Source of the DNA: Ignavibacteria bacterium
Lineage (GTDB): Bacteria > Bacteroidota > Ignavibacteria > Kapaibacteriales > UBA961
NCBI GenBank assembly: GCA_016873735.1
Contig: VGWD01000002.1
Coordinates: forward strand, 62,001 to 126,000
Length of the DNA: 64,000 bases
Reading direction: 5' to 3'
Part shown: piece by piece, positions 46,733 to 55,749 of the stretch
Layout: each line of letters begins with the position of its first letter
Numbering within the stretch: the first letter of the stretch is position 1
Program-made: the position numbers and the translations under genes
The notes under the pieces: model-generated
Databases searched by the model: none
Told to the model about the DNA's origin: nothing
Seen by the model: only the letters and a program-made list of their open reading frames with translations

Positions 46733-47654
46733 ACGAGATATTCAAAAGAGGTTGCATGCATATTTGATGGTGGGTCAATATCGATGCATGAGTATTCTTG
46801 GTCATAGTATTTGCATTCTCAATCCTGGTAAAATCAACCCATATGAAGGGCCTGATTTTCTCAATATGGCAGTATTGATCAATGGGGAATTATCTGTTGG
46901 GAATGGTGAATTCCACAGGCGAACGTCTGATTGGTTTGCGCATGGACATCACCTCGATATTCACTATCAAGCTCTTCTCTTGCATATTGTATTCGACAAT
47001 GATATTTCTTGCGAAATTTCCAAGGAAACAATCATAATCACAGAAGAATGCATCCCAATGAATGCAGTGGCCGAAAAGGGGAATTCACTTCATTCGCTTG
47101 ATGATTTACAGGATTATGCATTGAGTAGGCTTCTTCGTAAAAGGGATGAAGTAAACATGATTGCAGATTCTGTTGATGATCCTTTGCAATTGCTCAAACT
47201 ATATGGGTTGATATTTTTAGAAAGAAGGGAATCATTAAGAAAAAGAACTTATCACAACAGACCAACGCAAGAGATTATCAGTGCTTTCATTACCTCGCAA
47301 GGTATTCAGGAATATTTGAAGGGAAAGGATATCCCCAATGACATTTCAATGTTGGATTTCCGAATGCGAGGGGGTCTTTCAAGGCATATATTTATGGAAT
47401 TATTCGTGAATTGCTTTGCGCCATTGGCATTATTACTCGAGATAGGTGATCAGCAAGCTTTTAAACATTGGTATTGGACTCAGCCAAGACTTTCAGTTTA
47501 TCATTCATTGTATCATTCATTTCCTGAGATTCCTCAATTGTTCATGTGGCAACAACAAGGGGTATTGGAATGGCAAAGACATCTCTTTCAGGGAAGAAAT
47601 GCAATCAAGGAATTGCTCTATCCATATCATGCAGAATTGATGTGGGATGAATAA
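46686..47654 (+). CDS. DUF2851 family protein
   Basis: A protein of unknown function found widely in Bacteroidota. The characteristic block is NPGKINPYEGPDFLNMAVLINGELSVGNGEFH-like (GPDF, GN-EFH, SDW and H-LDIHY in order). The family usually has about 400 residues; this one has about 322 and seems short at the N-terminus. The start is uncertain. The ATG at 46686 overlaps pyrF by 47 bp, another in-frame ATG lies 57 bp upstream, and one lies at 46767. The ATG overlapping the pyrF stop is in the wrong frame. Confidence 0.75.
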   Translation: MKRRNSIKSALDSIHERDIQKRLHAYLMVGQYRCMSILGHSICILNPGKINPYEGPDFLNMAVLINGELSVGNGEFHRRTSDWFAHGHHLDIHYQALLLHIVFDNDISCEISKETIIITEECIPMNAVAEKGNSLHSLDDLQDYALSRLLRKRDEVNMIADSVDDPLQLLKLYGLIFLERRESLRKRTYHNRPTQEIISAFITSQGIQEYLKGKDIPNDISMLDFRMRGGLSRHIFMELFVNCFAPLALLLEIGDQQAFKHWYWTQPRLSVYHSLYHSFPEIPQLFMWQQQGVLEWQRHLFQGRNAIKELLYPYHAELMWDE

Positions 47655-47684
47655 AAAAAGACCATAAGCTGTGCTTATGGTCTT
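47652..47684 (-). terminator. Strong intrinsic terminator, possibly bidirectional
   Basis: AAGACCATAAGC-ACA-GCTTATGGTCTT is a perfect 12-bp stem. On the minus strand it is followed by TTTTTTTAT, so it terminates the SBBP-protein operon. On the plus strand a weaker T-run could also end the DUF2851 transcript, which stops just before it. Confidence 0.92.
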
Positions 47685-47705
47685 GTATAATCGATGTTGG
47701 TGTAA

Positions 47706-50700
47706 TCATTGAACAATGATGCATTGCCTGCTGGTATGTAAACCACCAATGGTAACATGAATCCAATATGATCCACTTGCCAAACCGGAAGGAATGCTGA
47801 ATTCATGTACGGTAAATGATGAAAGCATACCGGTATACATAGTTTGAATCAATGATCCGGTTGAAGACATCAATGAGATTGTTGCATTACCACCTTTGAT
47901 TGATTGAACAGAAAGCTTCATGTCATCTGCTTTTTGTCCATATACATTAACCTTGATTTCTTTGGAAGCATCAGCTGTTGATTCCAATACGGAACTTGGG
48001 GGAGTGATTACCACTTTTGCGACTTCACTTGTTTCAATACCGCATTCGCCATAGACAATCACTCTGTAGTCACCGGAATTACCTGTATTCGTTACATTCA
48101 AACGATAAATGGAATCTGTCGCATTTTCGATTTTTACTCCATCATTAAACCATTGATATGTAACCTTTGAACCAACAGCAGAAACCTTAAGCTCCAATGC
48201 CTGACCGGATGTAAGATTCACTGATTTCGGCTGTGTCATGACTTTTGTGATTGGTTTCACAAATAGTCTCGCCGGCAAAGATTGTGTGGCTTTGCATCCT
48301 GTATTCACAGTTGCAACATAATCGCCTGCATCGGTGGCTTTTACAGCCGGTATGGTAAGAATGGAATCTCTAGCACCTTGGATCACATTTCCATTGAAAC
48401 GCCATTCATAGGTTCCTTTTCCATTCCCTTTGACCAAGATTCTGAACTGTGAACCCGGGCAAAGCGAATCACCAATTGGTTGCTCGGTGATAACTGTTGA
48501 TTCTCCAATCTTGAACGTTGTATCACTGATGTCGCGTAAACCGGATGCAACATTGATAACTCTTGCCTTATATATCGTTCCACCAATATAATCATCTGGA
48601 ATTTTCCAATTGTATGAAGAACCCTGAAGATCACGTGCAATCGTAGTCCATGTTGTTCCACCATCTGATGTAAGCTGGATACTCGTCAATTCAGTGGGAG
48701 TGAGCCCCTCTTTATTCCAAGCAAATGTCATATTGCTACCAGGGCAATATGTTGCAAATGCACTTGGGGAACTCATTGTTAGGGAACCAAATGAATATTT
48801 TGCCACAAACCCATTCATACCTGAACCTGGGTTGGGGTTATTACTCTCTTGAAACATAGCTAAATCGGTTGAAAGTGTTGATCCACCAACATAGATATCG
48901 CCACGAGATGTTTCTACAACGGCTTTGCAAATATCTTCAGCTGCACCGCCATAATATGCAGAAAAAGCAACATCTGTCAAATCATTGGAGAGCTTCAACA
49001 ATACTCCGTCTTTGGGTCCGCCACCGTATGCATTTTCGGTCTCTTTGCTACCAATATTTGTATTACTGAAATCACGTGAGCTTGTCCACCCGGAAACCAA
49101 GATTTGTGAAGTAGAAGGAATAAAATCAATAGCCGTAGCAGATTCTGTACCTGATGTACCAAATACGCCGGAATTGAGCAAAGTTCTACCATTGGATGCA
49201 ATTCTTGAAACAAAGATATCAAGTCCGCCTTTGGCTGTGGTTGTTGTGCCTGTGGTTGGGAATGATGTAGTTGCGCCGGTTCCAAATTCGGTTTCACCGC
49301 ATACTGCAACAGTGCCATCATCGAGCGCTACGAGGCCGGTGATTCGATCATTGCCATTGCCACCCAAATATCCGAGAAATTGCGTGTTTTGATCTGAATG
49401 AGTTCCTGCAATACCAAACTTTGCCACAAAACCATCATCTTTTTGATTATATGTTTGATCCCAGGGTCTTCTTGTGGGACTAAAACTACTTGGTACTGGA
49501 TAAGTACCATTCGAGATTCCAAGACCAGTCGTACCTGCAATGAAAATTGCATTAAAGCTTGGATCATATCCTACGCCAGTAACACGATCATCACCATCAC
49601 CGCCAATGAAACTTGAAAAATTTATGAGTGAGCCGGAAGCTCTTAATTCCATCATAAAGCCATCATAATTGGCTTTTTTCGTGCGTTGATATGCACCATT
49701 GTCAGTAGTAAAATCTGATGAATTCGTAACACCACCAACCAATAACTCGCCGGTTGGTCTGGCTGCAATTGCCAATACACGATCTTCCAATGCGCCCGGC
49801 AAATAGGTTGAATAAACCAATTGTGTACCATTTGAAGATAGTTTGGCAACAAATCCATCTGTTCCAGCCTTATATGCATCTTTCCAAGATGTGGAAAGTG
49901 GGAAGTTTGATGAACTTGTTTCTCCGCCAATAAAGATGCCACCATTGAAATCGATTGTGATTGCATTGATGATATCGTCTCCTCCTCCACCGATATAAGA
50001 CAGACTCAACATCGTTTGTAATTGAGGAGAGTAGCGAATGACTATTCCATCTACACTACCATTGAATTTTGTGTCATAAGAACCGGAAACTTCCGGTAAA
50101 TCTTCAGTTTCTGTTGATCCAGCCGCCCAAATATTACCTGCATTGTCCTGTACAATTCCATTGATGGCATCAACACCTGTATTTCCAACATATGTGCTGT
50201 AAACCAATGGATCGATGATCAATGTTTTTGATTTGTCATATCCATCAACAGAAAAAACGAAACCATTGCCGGCCTTTACAAAGCCACAAGGAATGGTGAC
50301 TTTTTTACCTGTTTCATCAAATTGATATGCAATGATATTCCCATGATTCATCATGCCAAAGCGTGTTTGTACTAGCAGAGAACCATCACTTGATGTAGAA
50401 GCCACTGCTCCGGAAAACGCAAGTTTGATTTTCGATGGGTTGGTTCCGGGCTGCACATGAAAATCATATCTTGGATTCTGTCCTTCGAATGAATAAACCA
50501 TGTCCACTCCATCATATACTTCAGGAATTCTGATGGTTGTGAATGTCGGTACATTTGTTTTCCAGGTTTGTGGATTATTTCCCAAGAAATAATTAATCGT
50601 GGTCGGACTTTCCACCAAACCGGTACCCTTGGGTAATAAAGCACCCTCGAGACTCATGGTATAGGCATGACCTTTCTTTACATGAACATCATGCATGATC

Positions 50701-50903
50701 GAATATACATCATGTATGATTCCTTTGTCCGTAATCCATATATTCATGGAAGGGGTTTTAGCCATGAATTGAATTGTTTCGGGCCATTGTCCATTATTTT
50801 GAATGAACATCCCATGCTTTTGCACATTCGCACCGGCGGCCAAACAAATAATAGGGAAGCAGCAACATGCGATGAATGAGCTAAGGAGTTGTCTGACTGA
50901 CAT
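47706..50903 (-). CDS. Large secreted SBBP-repeat/Ig-domain protein with T9SS sorting domain
   Basis: A surface protein of 1065 residues. A signal peptide is followed by an N-terminal DUF7948-like domain with FIQNNGQWPETIQFMAK. Four or more SBBP beta-propeller-type repeats have the pattern GG(G/D)GDD-x-(I/V), between about 240 and 690. Two Ig-like domains follow near 775-960, each with a Cys pair (LCPGSQF, NTGC). The C-terminus is a T9SS type A sorting domain (ISLMSSTGSLIQ, LASGSYWIHV). GGAG lies 9 bp before the ATG at 50903, so I prefer it over in-frame ATGs at 50921 and 50936. The role is probably adhesion or matrix. Confidence 0.88.
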   Translation of the reverse strand: MSVRQLLSSFIACCCFPIICLAAGANVQKHGMFIQNNGQWPETIQFMAKTPSMNIWITDKGIIHDVYSIMHDVHVKKGHAYTMSLEGALLPKGTGLVESPTTINYFLGNNPQTWKTNVPTFTTIRIPEVYDGVDMVYSFEGQNPRYDFHVQPGTNPSKIKLAFSGAVASTSSDGSLLVQTRFGMMNHGNIIAYQFDETGKKVTIPCGFVKAGNGFVFSVDGYDKSKTLIIDPLVYSTYVGNTGVDAINGIVQDNAGNIWAAGSTETEDLPEVSGSYDTKFNGSVDGIVIRYSPQLQTMLSLSYIGGGGDDIINAITIDFNGGIFIGGETSSSNFPLSTSWKDAYKAGTDGFVAKLSSNGTQLVYSTYLPGALEDRVLAIAARPTGELLVGGVTNSSDFTTDNGAYQRTKKANYDGFMMELRASGSLINFSSFIGGDGDDRVTGVGYDPSFNAIFIAGTTGLGISNGTYPVPSSFSPTRRPWDQTYNQKDDGFVAKFGIAGTHSDQNTQFLGYLGGNGNDRITGLVALDDGTVAVCGETEFGTGATTSFPTTGTTTTAKGGLDIFVSRIASNGRTLLNSGVFGTSGTESATAIDFIPSTSQILVSGWTSSRDFSNTNIGSKETENAYGGGPKDGVLLKLSNDLTDVAFSAYYGGAAEDICKAVVETSRGDIYVGGSTLSTDLAMFQESNNPNPGSGMNGFVAKYSFGSLTMSSPSAFATYCPGSNMTFAWNKEGLTPTELTSIQLTSDGGTTWTTIARDLQGSSYNWKIPDDYIGGTIYKARVINVASGLRDISDTTFKIGESTVITEQPIGDSLCPGSQFRILVKGNGKGTYEWRFNGNVIQGARDSILTIPAVKATDAGDYVATVNTGCKATQSLPARLFVKPITKVMTQPKSVNLTSGQALELKVSAVGSKVTYQWFNDGVKIENATDSIYRLNVTNTGNSGDYRVIVYGECGIETSEVAKVVITPPSSVLESTADASKEIKVNVYGQKADDMKLSVQSIKGGNATISLMSSTGSLIQTMYTGMLSSFTVHEFSIPSGLASGSYWIHVTIGGLHTSRQCIIVQ

Positions 50904-50938
50904 AAAGGTTAACTCCAACATTGTATAGAAGTACATAA

Positions 50939-53770
50939 TTACCGTTGATTAATGAATGGTAAAATGATAGGATTCACTGTTTGAATCTTAATCACATATA
51001 GTCCTGAAGGAATCATATCTTTTGAAAGAGATACACTATTCCTATACATATGACCATTTAACACATCATTACCTTGCAAATTACTTACAGAATAAGGAAT
51101 TTCACCCATGCTTTTTTCACTTGAATTGAGGAAAATTTCAATATTTGTGCCATTGTCCACAATGTGTGCTTGTGAGAATAAGGAATTATCCACATTTTCC
51201 ACGGAAACAGGTCCTTCGATTACCTCTATGGCTTTCTTAAGATGAGTTGCCAAAGCGGTTCTTACAGTATCAGCGCCAATCACTATATAGGCTATTACAG
51301 AATCATTTGGCAAAACAGCTTTTTCAAACCTACCTCCGACAAACATTGCGATATCTCCTGCGGAACCGAATTGTATCGAATTGCCTCCATTCAGCATGGC
51401 ATTGAATTCTTCATTCGTATTTGAAAAACCAGAAGCATTGAGCCCTGCGGCTTGAGGCCTGAATGATGGTTCGTTTATAGGAGCAAAACAGAGAATTCCG
51501 ATATGAGGATGTAGTTTATTCGCAAAACGTCCTTCTTTCCATGCAATTTCAGCTTCGCATCGAGGTTTGATATAATCCGGAATCGCATCTGAAAAATGCT
51601 CGACCTTATTGTCTCTTCCATAATTGCCAATATCCCAATCGCCGAATATTCCAAATCCCGGATTGAATATTGGTGCATCATTCATATTGGTGAGGGTATA
51701 TTTGAATGTCACTGAATTGGGAGCCAATTTGAATAGTTCCTTCTTTATTGAAACACCGATTTTCTCACTTCCCGGATTCAAACTGTCTGTTACAATCATA
51801 AATGCTCCTTCTTTATCTGAAGCAAAACGAGTACGTGGTTCAAATTCGGATGAAGTTGAAAAGCCGGTGATCACTTTTCCGGAGGAGCCAACAACAAGTC
51901 CACCATCATAGAGCATGGAACCGCAATCTTTCAATATGAAACCCATGCCATCAAACTGTTCATTTCCGGCGCTTCCGACTGTGCGGTCATTGACAAAACC
52001 CAATGAGGCATAGTCGCCTATGGAGAACAAGAGATTCTCTGTCTCAAAAGTACTGATTGAAGGGGTTGGCCTCAGAGCAAACAATACAGTGGGTAATAGT
52101 CCGGATTCTTCTTCCATGCTCAATGAGTGATAAAATTCTGCATCGCTGTTTTCTTGAATAATCATGCGCAGAACAATGCTTGAATCAATCGACTTCGGTG
52201 CAATGAATGGGAGAATTCTCAATGTATCCAAGAGTAGAAAGGGCTTGAAGAAATTATCGAGTGAACGTACGATAATCGATAGATTTTTAGCAGGTATATC
52301 AGTCACATTATGGAGGTGAAGTCTAATCCGTAATGTATCTCCTTTGCTTTGTCTTTGCCTTTCCTTACTCCAGGTGGTTTGTATATATGCTCTGCTTGTA
52401 GGGGAATCTTGCAAAGCACGCAGAAGATTTAATCGTCCCGGAAGAAATCCCGCAAGAAATGAATTTGCCACATCAATGGGATCGGCAGTTGCTTTCAGAT
52501 GCTCTTGGATCACGGCCATGTTCACATTCGGATATTTTCCTTTTACAAGAGCCGCTGCTCCTGAAACTATGGGAGCGGCAAAGGAAGTGCCACTCATTGT
52601 GGTATAGGAAAAATTCTCATTGTCTGTGGTGCGGACATTAAATCCCGGTGCCATGATATCTGTTGACCAACCATAGGAAGAACCATTCGATTTGACATCT
52701 ACAATATCTGTTTCACCAACAGACATCACACCTCTATAGGAAGCTGGATAAATCGGGGCCCGATTATTGTCATTGCCCGCCCCTGCCACGATTAGGACAT
52801 TTTGTTCTACGGCAAAATCAATGATGCTTTGATTGATTTCTGAATATGTATTCGCAGAACCCCAACTGCAATTCAAAACAGGGAATTTTCTCATGATGCC
52901 ATAGAGTATTCCTTCATAGCCAAACTCAACTCTCTCTGTACCTTGCCTGCCAGCTTTGATTGGGAAGAATCGAGATTTTCCACCAATCCCGGCAATTCCT
53001 TTTTGATTATTCCATGTTCCCGCAGCAACACCCGCAACCGATGTGCCATGACCATCTGTGGAATTATATGTATTTCCTGCAGGAGTTCCATCATTTGGCC
53101 ATGCAAGATTAACCCCACGATAATCATCCGGAAATCCATTATTGTCATCATCCACTCCATTATTTTCAATTTCTGATCGATTGAGCGCAATATTATCCTG
53201 AAGGTCTTCATGGGTCTGCAAAAAACCATTGTCTATTATTCCGATGATGATGCTTGTGTCACCTTGGTAAATATCCCATGCTTCCAATGCTTTTATAACG
53301 GTAAGGAATATCTGACTATTGACATATGTATCATTAGGTTTAAACAAAGCATGTTCGAAATATCTTGGCTCAGCCAATTCGATAGATGAGCATTCCGCTT
53401 TCAAGACTTTCAATGCTGAAACAACAGAAATGGAATCAGGGAAAGACACAATGCATGTTCGAAGCAATTGATCATATGCTCTTGACATTCCGTATCGATA
53501 GGTTTCCGTAGAATTAGTCTGCGATGCAAACCCATTTGGCAAGATTGAGCGAATATTCGAAAATCTCAGTTCGGATAGTGAAGATTGAGCCAATTGCATC
53601 TTGACATCTTCGATGGTAAAACCGGAATGCATACGAATATTGACCATTCCCGATTGCACATGCTCATCTTTCGCAAGCCGTGAATGGAGTTCAACTTGAA
53701 AACAAATGAGCATCAATCCGATGCAAAGAGCGAAATGGCTTATATGCTTTATGAATGGAAGAGGCTTCAT
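50939..53770 (-). CDS. Subtilisin-like S8 serine protease, T9SS-type secreted
   Basis: Extracellular protease of 943 residues. A signal peptide leads a short propeptide region. The catalytic triad is Asp in IGIIDNGF near residue 177, His in DGHGTSVAGV near 239, and Ser in MSGTSFAAP near 393. After the domain (about 150-450) come beta-rich modules and a C-terminal sorting-like tail (ISVSNLQGN-type strands and SGLYVIKIQ). The ATG at 53770 starts a clean signal peptide. Alternatives at 53797 and 53821 overlap the upstream lipoprotein gene or precede a poorer leader. It lies 35 bp before the SBBP gene and may mature surface proteins. Confidence 0.85.
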   Translation of the reverse strand: MKPLPFIKHISHFALCIGLMLICFQVELHSRLAKDEHVQSGMVNIRMHSGFTIEDVKMQLAQSSLSELRFSNIRSILPNGFASQTNSTETYRYGMSRAYDQLLRTCIVSFPDSISVVSALKVLKAECSSIELAEPRYFEHALFKPNDTYVNSQIFLTVIKALEAWDIYQGDTSIIIGIIDNGFLQTHEDLQDNIALNRSEIENNGVDDDNNGFPDDYRGVNLAWPNDGTPAGNTYNSTDGHGTSVAGVAAGTWNNQKGIAGIGGKSRFFPIKAGRQGTERVEFGYEGILYGIMRKFPVLNCSWGSANTYSEINQSIIDFAVEQNVLIVAGAGNDNNRAPIYPASYRGVMSVGETDIVDVKSNGSSYGWSTDIMAPGFNVRTTDNENFSYTTMSGTSFAAPIVSGAAALVKGKYPNVNMAVIQEHLKATADPIDVANSFLAGFLPGRLNLLRALQDSPTSRAYIQTTWSKERQRQSKGDTLRIRLHLHNVTDIPAKNLSIIVRSLDNFFKPFLLLDTLRILPFIAPKSIDSSIVLRMIIQENSDAEFYHSLSMEEESGLLPTVLFALRPTPSISTFETENLLFSIGDYASLGFVNDRTVGSAGNEQFDGMGFILKDCGSMLYDGGLVVGSSGKVITGFSTSSEFEPRTRFASDKEGAFMIVTDSLNPGSEKIGVSIKKELFKLAPNSVTFKYTLTNMNDAPIFNPGFGIFGDWDIGNYGRDNKVEHFSDAIPDYIKPRCEAEIAWKEGRFANKLHPHIGILCFAPINEPSFRPQAAGLNASGFSNTNEEFNAMLNGGNSIQFGSAGDIAMFVGGRFEKAVLPNDSVIAYIVIGADTVRTALATHLKKAIEVIEGPVSVENVDNSLFSQAHIVDNGTNIEIFLNSSEKSMGEIPYSVSNLQGNDVLNGHMYRNSVSLSKDMIPSGLYVIKIQTVNPIILPFINQR

Positions 53771-53802
53771 GATTAGTGAAAGACAAGGTTTGGGCATTTC
53801 TG

Positions 53803-54576
53803 TTACTTTGGTAATGTGCAAGTTGCTACTGCTCCCGGAAGTCGGACATTCCAGAAAAGTGTCTTTTTTGTGATGGGATCTATTGCCAAAAACGATTCTT
53901 CAGCCGTTGCTTCAAAACGTACTATACTGAATGCAGTACAAAACAGCGTTGCCCCTGTTTGAATTCCTAATGATGAAAATTGTGCCAATGGAATTGAAAG
54001 TGTAGCAGAATTCGATCCTGATGGGATAATCAAATTCAAACTGGTGTACAAATAAGAATTTCTGGTTTGTTGATCTGTCAAGACAGTGTCAAAATAGAGG
54101 ATGACCCTACGATCCTGATTGGCAATTGTAGCTGTTCTGCAATTGATGGTCAGACTATCATCCTTGATTATTGCTTCCACTTCATCAACGGTATAACTTG
54201 GCAATTGTGCCAATGTCATTGGTTGTACAATGACTGGAAGTTTGCCATCACAACGGACGGAAAAACGCTTTGCAGTGGAATATCCCGGTTTTGAATATAC
54301 AATTGTATATGCACCTTGAGGAATGAGATTTAAGGTCCATTTCCCTGCAGTATCGGTGAGTGTTTCAAATCCTGTACCCTCCAATCGAACCAATACAAGA
54401 TTCTTGTTGATTTCAAATGAGTTATCCTCGGCATAGAGCTTTACTGATCCACGGAATTGGCTTCCCGGAAGATCTTCGGTTGATGTCACTCTGCTATCCA
54501 TGCAGCCAATCATTGAGCCAATGAGCATGGCTATTGTCGAAATCAGAAGAATATGTCCTAAATGCTGCTTAATCAT
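53803..54576 (-). CDS. Lipoprotein with carboxypeptidase regulatory-like domain
   Basis: The protein has 257 residues. The N-terminal helix ends in a lipobox-like IGSMIGC, so Cys near residue 25 is probably lipidated. A carboxypeptidase regulatory-like beta-sandwich follows (about 45-120), with the usual DTAGKWTLNLIPQGAYTIVYSKPGY motif. The remaining 130 residues are beta-rich without a known motif. There is no enzymatic domain. It heads the run of three surface genes ending at the strong terminator. The start at 54576 (MIKQHLGHI) is chosen because it begins the signal sequence. Confidence 0.8.
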   Translation of the reverse strand: MIKQHLGHILLISTIAMLIGSMIGCMDSRVTSTEDLPGSQFRGSVKLYAEDNSFEINKNLVLVRLEGTGFETLTDTAGKWTLNLIPQGAYTIVYSKPGYSTAKRFSVRCDGKLPVIVQPMTLAQLPSYTVDEVEAIIKDDSLTINCRTATIANQDRRVILYFDTVLTDQQTRNSYLYTSLNLIIPSGSNSATLSIPLAQFSSLGIQTGATLFCTAFSIVRFEATAEESFLAIDPITKKTLFWNVRLPGAVATCTLPK

Positions 54577-54623
54577 GGCCAAATGTAACCATTTTTCAAG
54601 TTGAGAAGAAGTGAATACTGTGA

Positions 54624-54654
54624 TTGTCGATTCATGCACTTAACCGTATCTTTG
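54624..54654 (+). promoter_or_regulatory. Promoter of the beta-propeller gene (Bacteroidetes-like consensus)
   Basis: TTG, 20 bp, TATCTTTG on the plus strand. The -7 element matches TAnnTTTG exactly. The transcript would begin near 54661, a leader of about 27 nt. Confidence 0.55.
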
Positions 54655-54687
54655 TGCTCAATTTGTTTCATATAAGCTTTCATCGAA

Positions 54688-55728
54688 ATGTTCAAATATC
54701 TGGTCATTGTTTTTGCCTTATTGAATGGATTATCCGCTCAGCAAAGAGTATTGTCTGAATCTGAGTATATCCCTGAAGAACGACACCTAAAAAATATTCG
54801 CATGTTGACATTCGAAGGGGAGAATGCTGAAGCATATATTTCATTCGACAATTCTTCTTTGGTGTTTCAAAGAAGGGGTCCGGAAGAACAATGTGATCAG
54901 ATTTATGTCATGAGCATTGATGGCACTGGTATGAAGCGTATTTCAAATGGACAAGGCCGTACAACTTGTTCATATTTTTTAAAAGATGGCTCAATCATTT
55001 ATGCGACCACAGCATATAATGATCCACAATGCCCACCTTCACCTGATTTTTCCAAGGGATATGTTTGGCCTCTATATCCCACTTATGACATTGTAAGGGC
55101 AGACACCGCATCAGGGAAGATTGTGTCAACCATCATAAAAGGTACAAATTATGATGCCGAGGCAACTGTTTCTCCTGATGGAAAATCCATTGTGTATACT
55201 TCAATTGTCGATAATGACATTGAACTGTTCACATGTTCCATCGATGGTTCAAATATTCGTAGAATAACCCATATGCCTGGTTATGATGGAGGTGCTTTTT
55301 TTAGTCCTGATGGAAAAAAAATCGTGTTTCGAGCATCGCGTCCCATCGGACCGGATTTGGAGAAATATACTTCGCTTGTCAATGAGAACCTTGTACGTCC
55401 ATCTAAGTTGGATATTTATGTGATGGACATAGATGGTTCGAATATCATCAGAGTGACAAATAATGGTGCGGCAAATTTTGCTCCTTTCATGCATCCTGAT
55501 GGGTCCCGAATCATTTTTTGCTCCAATATGGATGATTCCAAAGGACGCAACTTTGATTTGTATTTGATTAATCTAGATGGGACAGGACTTGAACGCATTA
55601 CATATTCTGGTGAATTTGATGGATTCCCGATGTTTACATCCGATGGGAAGAGTTTGGTTTTTTGCTCCAATCGACTAAACAAAAAAAATGGGGACACCAA
55701 TGTGTTTATTGCTGATTGGATAGATTGA
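54688..55728 (+). CDS. TolB-like PD40 beta-propeller protein
   Basis: Exported protein of 346 residues. Residues 1-17 are a signal peptide. Repeats of the WD40-like PD40 type follow: SFDNSSLVFQRR, SPDGKSIVYTS, SPDGKKIVFRA, HPDGSRIIFCS and TSDGKSLVFCS, five or six blades. Each pairs with an (I/V)D-G-(S/T) turn, as in TolB. No sorting domain or OmpA partner is attached, so it may be periplasmic. It is divergent from the surface-gene cluster and 21 bp upstream of a symporter gene. Confidence 0.85.
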   Translation: MFKYLVIVFALLNGLSAQQRVLSESEYIPEERHLKNIRMLTFEGENAEAYISFDNSSLVFQRRGPEEQCDQIYVMSIDGTGMKRISNGQGRTTCSYFLKDGSIIYATTAYNDPQCPPSPDFSKGYVWPLYPTYDIVRADTASGKIVSTIIKGTNYDAEATVSPDGKSIVYTSIVDNDIELFTCSIDGSNIRRITHMPGYDGGAFFSPDGKKIVFRASRPIGPDLEKYTSLVNENLVRPSKLDIYVMDIDGSNIIRVTNNGAANFAPFMHPDGSRIIFCSNMDDSKGRNFDLYLINLDGTGLERITYSGEFDGFPMFTSDGKSLVFCSNRLNKKNGDTNVFIADWID

Positions 55729-55749
55729 ATTCACTAATGGAATTTCTCA

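Noticed and set aside
54580-54587. TACATTTG, a perfect -7 match on the minus strand upstream of the lipoprotein
   Set aside because: It lies only 3 bp before the ATG at 54576, so transcription would start inside the gene and lose the signal sequence.
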